Assembly (NCBI GenBank): GCA_021781815.1
Contig: JAJXWB010000007.1
Span: 1-64,000, forward strand
DNA length: 64,000 nt
Origin: Pseudomonadota bacterium
GTDB taxonomy: Bacteria > Pseudomonadota > Alphaproteobacteria > Rhizobiales > Beijerinckiaceae
Reading direction: 5' to 3'
Below are positions 54,561 through 63,422 of the stretch, piece after piece. Numbering within the stretch: the stretch's first letter is position 1; the number at the start of each line of letters is the position of its first letter. The notes beneath the pieces were generated by a model. It was not told the DNA's origin. It did not search any database and saw nothing but the letters and a program-made list of their open reading frames with translations. Made by a program: the position numbers and the translations under genes.

Positions 54561-56378
54561 TCACGCCACGCCGAGTTCGTTGCCCCAGGCTTCAGGCACT
54601 GAAACCGGAATCGAGAGCAGCAACTGCCCGTAGGTTTTCGCCTGCGTGTCGAGGCGCACCGACGACGTGCCGCCGCCGCCGAGAGAATTGGCGAGCAGGA
54701 AATTCACCGCGTTGATCCCGGGCAAATCGAACCGCTCGACCTGTCCCTTCGCATAATGCGCAAAATACGCCTTCACGGCGTCCGTCGTCAGGCTCGCCCG
54801 AATCGCTGGCAGGTATTCGGCCTTCCGGGCGATCACGCCGATGTTGGAGCCGTCGCCCTTGTCGCCGGAGCGCGCGACCGCAAGCGCGATCAACGGCACC
54901 TCGATGCGCCTGCCGGGCGGAAGCGGCGCGTCCGCGGCGCGCGCGTGCGGGACGACGTCGACGTGATCCTTCGGCGGCAGGAAGGGCTCGAATGGTATTT
55001 CTGCGCCGTCGATGCGCACGGAGATGGTCACAAAACTCTTGTCGATCAGGAACGAGAACAGCCTCACCATCGGCGAGGCCGAAGGGCGTCCGGCCTCGAT
55101 CCCGCAACGGCCGGTCGTCATGGCGAGCGCGGTGCCGACGCTTTCCTTCGCGAACAGCTCGCACGCATCCGGCCGCGCATGCTGCACGCAAACGCGCAAC
55201 ACCACTTCGCGCGGCGGCGTGCGACGGGGGTCAGCGCTCGCGCCGTACAGCGTCTCGTCGCCGATCACGTCGATTGCTACATCGCCGTAGGGCGGCAGGC
55301 CGGCGTCCGCCAGCATGCGACCGCAGCGCGCGAGCACCGCCTGCGCGACGCGACGCGCCTTCTGCGGGGCGTCGTAACCGACTATGACCGAGGAGGAAAC
55401 CAGACGGAACCCGCCCGGCCACGTCGCGCTCACCTTGTAGGTGCGCGTCGGCATGCGGCCCTTGGCGCCCTCGACGCGCACGCGGTCCACCCCGTCCGGC
55501 CCCATGATGACGCCCGTGAAATCGCAGACGACGTCCGGCAGGATGTAGGCGGCGGGATCGCCGATCTCGTAGAGCATCTGCTCGCCGACGGTCAGCGGCG
55601 TCACGGCGCCGCCGGTGTTCTTGGGCTTCGTCACGATGAACGATCCATCGGCGAAACATTCGGCGATCGGCCAGCCGACATCCTCCCAGCCGGCTTCCAC
55701 GTCCTTCCAGTCCGTGAAATTGCCGCCCGTGACCTGTGCGCCGCATTCGAGCAGGTGGCCGCACAGCGAGCCCTGCGCCAGTCGATCGTAATCGGTCGGC
55801 TTCCAGCCGAATTCATGGACGAGCGGCGCAAGCGACACGGCCGAGTCGACGCAGCGGCCGGTCAGCACGATATCCGCGCCGGCGTCGAGCGCCGCGGCGA
55901 TCGGAAAGGCGCCGAGATAGGCGTTGGCGCTCATCAGTTTCGCTGGCAGGGCGGCGCCTGATTGCATTTCCCTCACCCCGAGCGCACGGAGTTCGTCCTC
56001 TCGCATCAGCAGATTGTCGCCCTCGACCGTGCCGATCTTCAGCGACACGCCGGCTTCCGCGCACACCTGCTCCAGCGCCTTGCGGCACGCCTCGAGATTG
56101 ACGCCGCCGGCATTGGCGATGACCTTGATCTTCTTGTCGGCGATTTTTCCAATCAGCGGCTTCATCACGCCGAAAACGAAGTCGTGGGCATAACCCTGAT
56201 CTTCCTTGCGGCTCTTGAGCTTGGCGAGGATCGCCATCGTCACTTCGGCGAGATAGTCGAACACGAGATAATCGATATCGCCCTTCTCCACGAGCTGCGC
56301 CGGCGCCGCGTTCGAATCGCCCCAATAACCGGAGGCCCCGCCAATGCGGATGGATGTCTTGGTCTTCTGAACGGCCAT
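54561..56378 (-). CDS. AtuA-like protein (DUF1446, acyclic terpene utilisation)
   Basis: A 605-residue protein of the AtuA/DUF1446 family. SIRIGGASGYWGDSN opens the family domain, with IVLTGRCVDSAVSLAPLVHEFGW in the middle. A C-terminal segment (VPLIALAVARSGDKGDGSNIGVIARK) corresponds to the AtuA-associated domain. AtuA is required for growth on citronellol and geraniol in Pseudomonas, but its reaction is unknown. The genes for geranyl-CoA carboxylase (atuC, atuF) are not in the window. Confidence 0.87.
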   Translation of the reverse strand: MAVQKTKTSIRIGGASGYWGDSNAAPAQLVEKGDIDYLVFDYLAEVTMAILAKLKSRKEDQGYAHDFVFGVMKPLIGKIADKKIKVIANAGGVNLEACRKALEQVCAEAGVSLKIGTVEGDNLLMREDELRALGVREMQSGAALPAKLMSANAYLGAFPIAAALDAGADIVLTGRCVDSAVSLAPLVHEFGWKPTDYDRLAQGSLCGHLLECGAQVTGGNFTDWKDVEAGWEDVGWPIAECFADGSFIVTKPKNTGGAVTPLTVGEQMLYEIGDPAAYILPDVVCDFTGVIMGPDGVDRVRVEGAKGRMPTRTYKVSATWPGGFRLVSSSVIVGYDAPQKARRVAQAVLARCGRMLADAGLPPYGDVAIDVIGDETLYGASADPRRTPPREVVLRVCVQHARPDACELFAKESVGTALAMTTGRCGIEAGRPSASPMVRLFSFLIDKSFVTISVRIDGAEIPFEPFLPPKDHVDVVPHARAADAPLPPGRRIEVPLIALAVARSGDKGDGSNIGVIARKAEYLPAIRASLTTDAVKAYFAHYAKGQVERFDLPGINAVNFLLANSLGGGGTSSVRLDTQAKTYGQLLLSIPVSVPEAWGNELGVA

Positions 56379-56516
56379 CGCGTGTCGTCCCCCTGGTTTC
56401 GTCTTGGTGATTTGGCGCGACTATAACGCATCCGCAAGAAATTTGAACCATCCTCAGAATTTCGTACAATGGGAGCAAGAGCGTTGCTGTTGCGACGTTA
56501 AAATCAGGAGGAACCC

Positions 56517-57347
56517 ATGGCGGGGTTGCCGCAGAATGCCGAATTCATCAGGCTCGATCGCAACGGCCCGGTGCTCTATGTCTGGCTCAACAAGCCCGAG
56601 ACGCGCAATGCTCTGGTCGGCGGCATGGGCCAGGAGCTGCGCGACACATTCGCCGCGTTGCAGGACATGCACGACGTGCGCGTCGTGGTGCTGCGCGGCG
56701 CGGGCGGAACTTTTTGCGCGGGCGGCGACCTCAAGAATTTCAACGCTGCGTCGAAACCGCTGGCGCCCGGCGAACACGACGCGCTGAAGCAAGCCAATCG
56801 CGCCGGCGGCGCGCTGTTTCAGGCGATCGACGAAGCGCGGCAGGCCGTGATCGTCGTGGTCGAGGGCTTCGCCATGGGCGGGGGCTTCGGCATGGCGTGT
56901 CTGGGCGACATCACGATCGCGCAGGCCGACGCGCAATTCGCCATGACGGAAGTGATGCTCGGCATCGTGCCGGCGCAAATCTCGCCCTTCGTCGTGCGCC
57001 GCATCGGCCTCACCGCCGCGCGCCGGTTCGGCGTCTCGGGCGGTCGGCTCAATGGCGTGCAGGCGCGCGACATCGGCATCGCGCATGAAGTGGCGGCCGA
57101 TGCGGCCGCGCTGGAAGCCGCAATCGACTCCGCCATCGCACAGGTGCTGAAATGCGCGCCTGGCGCCGTCGCCACGACCAAGGCGCTGATGCATCGCGTC
57201 GCCAAGGGCGGCGTCGAAATGGAGGCGCTGCTCGATCAGGCCGCCGAAGATTTCGTCTCTGCCGTGCGCAGCGACGAGGGGCGCGAGGGCACGGGCGCGT
57301 TTGTGGAAAAACGCAAGCCTGCGTGGAATATCGGGTGGAAGAAGTAG
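56517..57347 (+). CDS. Enoyl-CoA hydratase, AtuE-like
   Basis: A 276-residue crotonase with TFCAGGDLKNFNAASKP and VEGFAMGGGFGMACLGDITIA as the oxyanion-hole loops, and FAMTEVMLGIVPAQISPFVVRRIG. It resembles AtuE/isohexenylglutaconyl-CoA hydratases and methylglutaconyl-CoA-type hydratases. The divergent position from the AtuA-like gene supports a role in terpenoid or branched acyl breakdown. AGGAGGA precedes ATG 56517. Confidence 0.87.
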   Translation: MAGLPQNAEFIRLDRNGPVLYVWLNKPETRNALVGGMGQELRDTFAALQDMHDVRVVVLRGAGGTFCAGGDLKNFNAASKPLAPGEHDALKQANRAGGALFQAIDEARQAVIVVVEGFAMGGGFGMACLGDITIAQADAQFAMTEVMLGIVPAQISPFVVRRIGLTAARRFGVSGGRLNGVQARDIGIAHEVAADAAALEAAIDSAIAQVLKCAPGAVATTKALMHRVAKGGVEMEALLDQAAEDFVSAVRSDEGREGTGAFVEKRKPAWNIGWKK

Positions 57348-57410
57348 CGACGGCCACCGGACCTCGCGCGCCCCGGCGGTCATCGTTATTCGGCGGTCCG
57401 GCCCCTTCGC

Positions 57411-58925
57411 CTACGTATAGACGAACGCCGAATCGTCGAAATTCGTCTTCGGGATTTCGTCCTTCTCGGTCCAGTAATCCTGGCTGTGCTGCCATTCCGG
57501 CCTGTCGAGCCGCTTCGGCAGCAGATGCATGCCGCGCAGCATGTAGCCGGGATTGAAGTTCTCCTGGTCGAGCCAGTCCAGGCGCGGCAGATCCCGCTCC
57601 TCCGGCCGCAGGGCGACCTCGACCTTGTGTGCGCCCTTCTTCTTCATGTGATTGAGCAGGCTGCACACGAAATCGGCTACGAGATCGGAGCGCAACGTCC
57701 AGCTCGCGCGAAAATAGCCGAATACCCAGGCCATGTTCGGCACGCCTGTGAACATCAGGCCGCGATAGGTGACGCTGTCGGAAAAATTCAGCGGCTTGCC
57801 GTCAATCGTGAAGTCGATGTCGCCAAGGGGGCTGAGATTGAACCCGGTCGCCGTCACGATGATGTCGGCTTCGAGTTCCTTGCCGGATTTCAGCAGCACG
57901 CCCTTTTCCGTGAAGCGTTCGATTTCGTCGGTCACCATCGACGCCTTGCCGGAGGCGATGCCCTTGAACAGATCGCCATCCGGAATGAAGGCGATGCGTT
58001 GGCGCCACGGGCGGTATTTCGGCGTGAAATGCGTGCCGATGTCGTAGTCTGGTCCGAGATAGGCGCGCACGGCGCCGAGCAGTTCCTTGGTGACGGTTTC
58101 GGGATCTTCGATGCAGCGCTTGGTGAAGGCGTCCTGATTGAACAGGATCTGGCGCCGGACGATTTCGTGGATCCAGCTCTCGTCCACCTGCAACTGACGC
58201 AGCGTCTCGGCGAGTTCGATCGCATTGCGGCCGGGAATGAAATAGGTCGGCGAACGCTGCAGCACCGTCACGTGCGCGCACTCCGCCGCAATCGCCGGCA
58301 CAACGGTCGCCGTCGTGGCGCCCGAGCCGATGACGAGGACTTGCTTGCCCTTGTAGTCCAAATCCTCGGGCCAGGTCTGCGGGTGGACGATCCTGCCCTT
58401 GTATGCGGCCATATCGGGCCAGTCCGGCGTATAGCCCTGCGAATGGCGGTAATAGCCCTGGCACATCCACAGAAAGTTGGCGGTGAAGCGCGCGATCTCG
58501 CCGGTGTCGCCCTGCCGCGCCTCGATCGTCCATTCATTCGTTTCGCTCGACCAGCGCGCCGACAGAATCTGGTGGCGGTAACGAATATGGGGCGCGAGAT
58601 CGTTCTCCGCGATCACTTCACCCATGTATTTCAAAATCTCGTCCGCCGTCGCAATCGGCTTGCCGACCCACGGCTTGAAGCGATAGCCGAAGGTGTGCAG
58701 ATCGCTGTCGGAGCGAATGCCCGGATATTTATGCGTGATCCACGTGCCGCCAAAACTTTCGAGCGCATCGAGCACGACGAAACGCGCGCCGGGGCATTGC
58801 TTCGTCAGATGATAGGCGCCGCCGACGCCGGAAATGCCGGCGCCGACGATCAGCACGTCGAAATGTTCCGTTACGCCCGCCGCGGCCGATGGCGCTGGAC
58901 GTTCGATTGTATCATGCGCCGTCAT
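57411..58925 (-). CDS. Flavin-containing monooxygenase, Baeyer-Villiger type
   Basis: A 504-residue two-dinucleotide-domain flavoprotein. FAD motif GAGISGVGGAYHL (about 30), GGTWITHKYPGIRSDSDLHTFGY, the NADPH motif VIGSGATTATVVPAIA (about 198), and IIVTATGFNLSPLG. This pattern belongs to group B monooxygenases of the EtaA/4-hydroxyacetophenone type. It would convert a ketone to an ester with NADPH and oxygen. ATG 58925 is chosen since earlier in-frame sequence is not family-like. It may open ketonic terpenoids in this catabolic region. Confidence 0.88.
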   Translation of the reverse strand: MTAHDTIERPAPSAAAGVTEHFDVLIVGAGISGVGGAYHLTKQCPGARFVVLDALESFGGTWITHKYPGIRSDSDLHTFGYRFKPWVGKPIATADEILKYMGEVIAENDLAPHIRYRHQILSARWSSETNEWTIEARQGDTGEIARFTANFLWMCQGYYRHSQGYTPDWPDMAAYKGRIVHPQTWPEDLDYKGKQVLVIGSGATTATVVPAIAAECAHVTVLQRSPTYFIPGRNAIELAETLRQLQVDESWIHEIVRRQILFNQDAFTKRCIEDPETVTKELLGAVRAYLGPDYDIGTHFTPKYRPWRQRIAFIPDGDLFKGIASGKASMVTDEIERFTEKGVLLKSGKELEADIIVTATGFNLSPLGDIDFTIDGKPLNFSDSVTYRGLMFTGVPNMAWVFGYFRASWTLRSDLVADFVCSLLNHMKKKGAHKVEVALRPEERDLPRLDWLDQENFNPGYMLRGMHLLPKRLDRPEWQHSQDYWTEKDEIPKTNFDDSAFVYT

Positions 58926-59063
58926 GCGTTTCGCTCCCGCGCTTTTCTTGATTGCGGGAGCGAGCATGACCGGGCGCGCGCCGCTCGGCAAGCGGTAATG
59001 AATTTCACCTTGCGAAACGCGCGGACGCCTCGGCGCCCGCGCGGAAACCTGTCTTCGATGGGC

Positions 59064-60131
59064 CTACGCGACGGCTTCGGCGACAAGCGGATAGTCGAGA
59101 TAGCCTTCCCGCCCGTCCGAATAGAAAGTCTGCATGTCCCACGCATTGAGCGGCGCTCTGTCGGCCAGGCGCCGCACGAGGTCGGGATTGGCGATGAAAT
59201 CCTTGCCGAACGAAACGGCGTCTGCTTCACCGGCGGCCAGCGCCGCGGCGGCGCTGTCGAGGGTCAGGCCTTCGTTGAGGATCCAGGCGCCGCCGAACGT
59301 CTTCTTGAGCTGCGGCCCGAGCCGTGGCGCTTTCAGGGATTCGCGCGCGAAGATGAAGGCGATGCGGCGTTTGCCGAGTTCCGCGGCGACATACCCGAAG
59401 GTCTTGGCCGGATCGCTGTCGCCCATGTCATGCGCATCGCAGCGCGGCGCCAGATGCATGCCGACCCTGCCCGCCCCCCAGACCGAAATAGCGGCGTCCG
59501 CGACCTCCAGCATCAGGCGCGCCCGGTTCTCGACCGACCCGCCATAACGATCGGTCCGCTTGTTGCTGCCATCCTGCAGGAACTGATCGATCAGATAGCC
59601 GTTGGCGCCGTGGATTTCGACGCCGTCGAAACCGGCTTTCTTCGCATTCTCCGCGCCACGGCGGAACGCCTCGACTATGCCGGGGATCTCGTCGGCTTCC
59701 AGCGCGCGCGGAACCGGATACGGGCGCTTCGGCCGCAGCAGGCTGACATGGCCGGAGAGCGCGATGGCGCTCGGCGCGACCGGCGGCGCGCCGTCGTGAT
59801 AGCTCGGGTCAGAGACACGGCCAACGTGCCAGAGCTGCATCATGATCGTACCGCCGGCCTTGTGCACCCCGTCGGTGACGATCTTCCAGCCCTCGACCTG
59901 CTCGTCCGACCATATGCCCGGCGTGTGCGGGTAGCCGACGCCGCGCGGCTCGACCGAGGTCGCCTCGGAGAGAATGAGACCGGCCGAGGCGCGCTGCACG
60001 TAATAGTCGCGCATCATTTCATTGGGGATGCGGCCGGGGCCGCTCGCGCGATTGCGGGTCAACGGCGCCATGACGATGCGATTGGCGAGCTTCAGATCGC
60101 CCATGACGATGGGATCGAACAATGTCGGCAT
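59064..60131 (-). CDS. Old yellow enzyme family alkene reductase
   Basis: A 355-residue FMN TIM-barrel enzyme. MAPLTRNRA near 21-29 and GVEIHGANGYLIDQFL with the His-Gly-Ala-Asn substrate pair near 180 match NemA/OYE. The DRYGGSVENRARLMLEV helix and the C-terminal FGKDFIANPDLVRRL phosphate site are also present. It reduces activated C=C bonds such as enones and maleimides. It follows the monooxygenase gene in the same orientation and may act on the same unsaturated terpenoid substrates. Confidence 0.9.
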   Translation of the reverse strand: MPTLFDPIVMGDLKLANRIVMAPLTRNRASGPGRIPNEMMRDYYVQRASAGLILSEATSVEPRGVGYPHTPGIWSDEQVEGWKIVTDGVHKAGGTIMMQLWHVGRVSDPSYHDGAPPVAPSAIALSGHVSLLRPKRPYPVPRALEADEIPGIVEAFRRGAENAKKAGFDGVEIHGANGYLIDQFLQDGSNKRTDRYGGSVENRARLMLEVADAAISVWGAGRVGMHLAPRCDAHDMGDSDPAKTFGYVAAELGKRRIAFIFARESLKAPRLGPQLKKTFGGAWILNEGLTLDSAAAALAAGEADAVSFGKDFIANPDLVRRLADRAPLNAWDMQTFYSDGREGYLDYPLVAEAVA

Positions 60132-60289
60132 GTTCAGGTGGTCCTGTGTGGATGAGGAGATGCCCGAACTTAGTCGCGGCGCGCCGACCTCACAAGGCCG
60201 GCGAAGTTCGGCCGGTGGAGTTCGGCCGGCCGGGCCAGCCCGATGCGCAATTTCGGCAACCCCCTGCCCGCCGCCGCGCGCGGCTGGTC

Positions 60290-60511
60290 TCAGGCTTCCG
60301 CCGCGTCGTGTTGAATAATCGCCGGCGCCGCGCCGGGCGACGATTCGACCGCCAGGAGCGGCTCCAGTCCGAACAGCACGCGGGGATCGGGCATGGTCAG
60401 CTCGATATCGAGGCGCACCCCATTCACGAACATAACGGCGGACAGCATGACATGAGGCGGGTGCGCTGCAGAAGGTGGCGCTGACGCTGCGCGCGCTCCG
60501 CTCACGCGCAT
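60290..60511 (-). CDS. Small hypothetical protein overlapping the IHF-like gene
   Basis: A 73-residue ORF whose ATG at 60511 lies inside the 3' end of the IHF-like gene. It has a Pro/Ala-rich N-terminus, then a hydrophobic-charged stretch (MLSAVMFVNGVRLDIELTMPD) and an acidic end. No family recognised. The overlap suggests translational coupling. Confidence 0.4.
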   Translation of the reverse strand: MRVSGARAASAPPSAAHPPHVMLSAVMFVNGVRLDIELTMPDPRVLFGLEPLLAVESSPGAAPAIIQHDAAEA

Positions 60512-60873
60512 GGCGGCCCTTTCAGCTCCGCGGCGCGCTCGCCGCCGGCCTCGACACTTTTCTGCAGCAAATCGGATGCGCGAAACCGCACGGCGCGCCG
60601 CGCCGTGACCACATGCGCTTCGCCCGTTCTCGGGTTGCGTCCGGCTCGCTCGGCCTTTGCAGCGCTCTTGAACACGCCGAAGCCGCTCAGCGAAACCTTA
60701 CCGTCCTGCCGGAGCGCGTCCACGATCTCCGTCAGGAGTTGATCGACCAGATCACGCGCCTCCCGGCGCGAGGAAACGGCGCGGGTACGATAGACGGCGT
60801 CCGCAAGATGTTTGCGGCCGACAGCCTTCTCGTCGGTTTGGCGGCGCCCGGTCTCTTCCGGCTGATCAGTCAC
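60502..60873 (-). CDS. IHF-alpha/HU-like nucleoid protein
   Basis: A 123-residue DNA-bending protein. Residues about 22-100 are the HU/IHF domain: HLADAVYRTRAVSSRREARDLVDQLLTEI, LSGFGVFKSAAKAERAGRNPRTGE and the beta-arm region VTARRAVRFRASDLL. The tip proline of the arm appears as RNPRTG. N- and C-terminal extensions make it longer than canonical 95-100 residue IHF, so it may be a paralogue rather than the main IhfA. Confidence 0.85.
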   Translation of the reverse strand: MTDQPEETGRRQTDEKAVGRKHLADAVYRTRAVSSRREARDLVDQLLTEIVDALRQDGKVSLSGFGVFKSAAKAERAGRNPRTGEAHVVTARRAVRFRASDLLQKSVEAGGERAAELKGPPCA

Positions 60874-60993
60874 GGTCGATCCAAAATCCCGTTCGCGTCA
60901 CATCGACACGAACGACTTTCATTAAGCTTTAGGGATCCCGCACGGCGATGGCTTGGGATATCGCGCCGCCGTTTGCCTTGACGCGCCAGGGTG

Positions 60994-62175
60994 TTACGCG
61001 GACCGTCCCGGCGCCGAGCAACTCGCGCCGCTGTCGCCTGCTCGCATCCGCCATGCGCTGGGAGCAGTCCCGAACCACCCGCGAAACGCATGATTGAACG
61101 TGCTCTGCTCGCTGAACCCGAGCAGCAGCGCGATCTCCGTGAGCGAAAGGGATTGGTTCTGAAGATAATGTTGCGCCTGTTCGCGTCGCACCGTGTCGAG
61201 CAACCCGGAAAAGCTGACGTTGGCGGCAGCGAGCCTGCGTTGCAGCGTGCGCGGCGGCGTGTCGAGGACGGCGGCGATGCGGGGCAGACTGATGTTTCCA
61301 TGCATCAGCAGATCCGAAATGCGCGCGCGCACCGCGGACACGATCGGTGCGGAATTCGTCTCGCAGCGGGCGGCGAGCCGCCCGTCAGCGACCTGCTTCA
61401 GAGCCGGGAAGAGCGATGGATCCGCGCTCGGAATCGGCAGATCGAGCAGGACCGCGGGAAAGCAGACTTCATTGAAGTCCGCCTGGAACCGCATTTGGGC
61501 GCCGAGAACGCGCTCGTAGTCGCCGCGCCGAGCGGGCGGCTCGTCGAACGTCGCGGAAAACTGAAGGACGGACCGGACATCGATGTGGAGAATGCCGAGC
61601 AGCCATTCTGCCTGGGGGCGGACCGCCGCCGCGGCGGCGTACATGAGCTGGCGCCCTCCTGGCCGATCCAGCCAGGGGGAGTGCGCCCGAAGATGGGCGA
61701 CGCCGGCGACCTCGACAACCTCCGAACGAAACAGGTCATGCGAAAGCGATTCAAACCGACAGACCTGTTCGAGAACGCTCCGGAGATCCTTGCACGCAAG
61801 CAGGACCAACGCATAGGCGGCGGCGTCGGTCACGCGCGAACGTAACCCGACCTGAAGGCCGAACAGCGGATTTTTGAGGTGTCGCGCCGCCCCATCCAGA
61901 AATTTCAGGTAGGAATCGACGGATATCGTTTCCGGCAATTGGCCTTCGAGGTCGTCGATCCCGCTCTCGGCGGAAAGCGCGCGCAGATCGGCGCCCAACT
62001 CCTTCGCCGTAGCGATTGCCGATCTGGCGTGAGCGCCTGTCACCCTGGCCAGATCATAGTTCGGAATGTCGCGATAAAGGTCTGATGCGTTGTTTCGGCG
62101 CGCAGGCTCGCCACGACGTTTCCGGTCGCCCTGCGGCATCGCGCGTCTGAGTGGATCATAAACAGAGTCGACCAT
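60994..62175 (-). CDS. AraC-family regulator with OruR-type N-terminal domain
   Basis: A 393-residue regulator. The N-terminal half (about 100-250) is the arabinose-binding-like domain of the OruR/ArgR group. The AraC double helix-turn-helix is at 300-385 (LPRIAAVLDTPPRTLQRRL, LTEIALLLGFSEQSTFNHAFRGWFG). ATG 62175 is chosen over an upstream start at 62232. It is a paralogue of the adjacent gene, with 11 bases between them. Confidence 0.88.
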   Translation of the reverse strand: MVDSVYDPLRRAMPQGDRKRRGEPARRNNASDLYRDIPNYDLARVTGAHARSAIATAKELGADLRALSAESGIDDLEGQLPETISVDSYLKFLDGAARHLKNPLFGLQVGLRSRVTDAAAYALVLLACKDLRSVLEQVCRFESLSHDLFRSEVVEVAGVAHLRAHSPWLDRPGGRQLMYAAAAAVRPQAEWLLGILHIDVRSVLQFSATFDEPPARRGDYERVLGAQMRFQADFNEVCFPAVLLDLPIPSADPSLFPALKQVADGRLAARCETNSAPIVSAVRARISDLLMHGNISLPRIAAVLDTPPRTLQRRLAAANVSFSGLLDTVRREQAQHYLQNQSLSLTEIALLLGFSEQSTFNHAFRGWFGTAPSAWRMRAGDSGASCSAPGRSA

Positions 62176-62186
62176 GAAAGCCCGCT

Positions 62187-63248
62187 TTAATTCCGGCAAT
62201 TGCGCCATTCGCCGGGTGTTGCTCCGAACCACCGGCGAAACGCATGATTGAAGGCGCTTTGTTCGCTGAACCCAAGCAAAAAGGCCACCTCGGCGAGCGA
62301 GAGCGTATCGTCGCGCAGATGTAGCTGGACCTGCTCGCGGCGCTCCTCGTCGAGCAAAGTCCCGAAGTTGAGTCCAAGCACGGCGAGCCGTCGCTGCAGC
62401 GTGCGCGGCGGCGTGTCAAGCGCGGAGGCGACCTGTGAAAGGCTGGTCCGGCCTTGGGACATCTGCGCGCGGATGTGCGCGCGCACCTCGCTGACGAGCA
62501 AGGGCGCGCCGGCCGCGCGCTTCCGCGCCTCCAGGCGTTTCTCGGCGGCTTGCGTGAGAAGCGGCAGAAGAGTCCGGTCAACGCTCGGCAGCGGCATATC
62601 CAGCAGCGTCTCGGCAAAATGCGCCTCGTTGAAGTCCGCGTCGAACTGCGCCGGCGCACACAGAATGCGGCTGTATTCCGCCTGATATTCAGCCGCCGGC
62701 GCCGCGTGAGCGAAGGAGAACCGGAGGACAGGAACGACTCCCCCCACCAGCCAGTTCGCGACCGACCGTATGCTTGCCGCAATGGCGCCAACGACATGGG
62801 AACTGCCTGGGCGATGCGGCCAGCGCGAATGCCAGCGATAGCGGACGACCGCATCGCGCACGATCACCTCCGAGCGGCCGAGATCATGCGCCAGACTCTC
62901 GAACCGAAGCGTCTGGTCGACAACCTCCCGGTAGGTGGCGCAAGCGCACAGCGCCAGCCCGTAGCCGGGATGATCGGTCACACGGGTGCGTTCGCCGACA
63001 CGCAGCCCGAACAGCGGGTCGTTCAATCGTCGTGAAGCGCCGTCCAACAGCGCGAGATATGTCTCGACGGAAATCTCTGGCGGCAGACCCCGTTCGAGAT
63101 CACGCAGCCCGCAAGCTTCGCCGAGGCATCGCAGATCCACGCCCAGCTCCCGTGCTGTCCGCACGACGGGCTGCGCGAAAGCGCCCGAAACGCGCGCCAC
63201 AGCCAGGGGCGGCAGACCGGGATAGGATGGCTCACCGTGGCGCGGCAT
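62187..63248 (-). CDS. AraC-family regulator, tandem paralogue
   Basis: A 353-residue protein of the same layout: ligand domain (about 45-230, ISVETYLALLDGASRRLNDPLFGLRVG) and a C-terminal AraC DNA-binding domain (LSQVASALDTPPRTLQRRL, LAEVAFLLGFSEQSAFNHAFRRWFG). The near-identical helix-turn-helix to the next gene shows a tandem duplication. Both could read the same operator but sense different ligands. Confidence 0.88.
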   Translation of the reverse strand: MPRHGEPSYPGLPPLAVARVSGAFAQPVVRTARELGVDLRCLGEACGLRDLERGLPPEISVETYLALLDGASRRLNDPLFGLRVGERTRVTDHPGYGLALCACATYREVVDQTLRFESLAHDLGRSEVIVRDAVVRYRWHSRWPHRPGSSHVVGAIAASIRSVANWLVGGVVPVLRFSFAHAAPAAEYQAEYSRILCAPAQFDADFNEAHFAETLLDMPLPSVDRTLLPLLTQAAEKRLEARKRAAGAPLLVSEVRAHIRAQMSQGRTSLSQVASALDTPPRTLQRRLAVLGLNFGTLLDEERREQVQLHLRDDTLSLAEVAFLLGFSEQSAFNHAFRRWFGATPGEWRNCRN

Positions 63249-63422
63249 GGGATGCTTCGAAATTCGCCAAAGTATGGAACACGTCAGTTTGAACGCGCGT
63301 GCATTAGCATGCGCGCTGCTACGTCCCCATGTTCTGCGAAACGAATTTCCCGCGACAGAAGGTCACAATCGCCGGGCGATCATACTATCGTAGGGATATT
63401 CCCGTCGATGCGCTGATCGTCG

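Noticed and set aside
57486-60155. An 889-codon open frame on the plus strand
   Set aside because: Antisense to the monooxygenase and OYE genes, which have clear cofactor motifs. The translation is compositionally biased and matches nothing.
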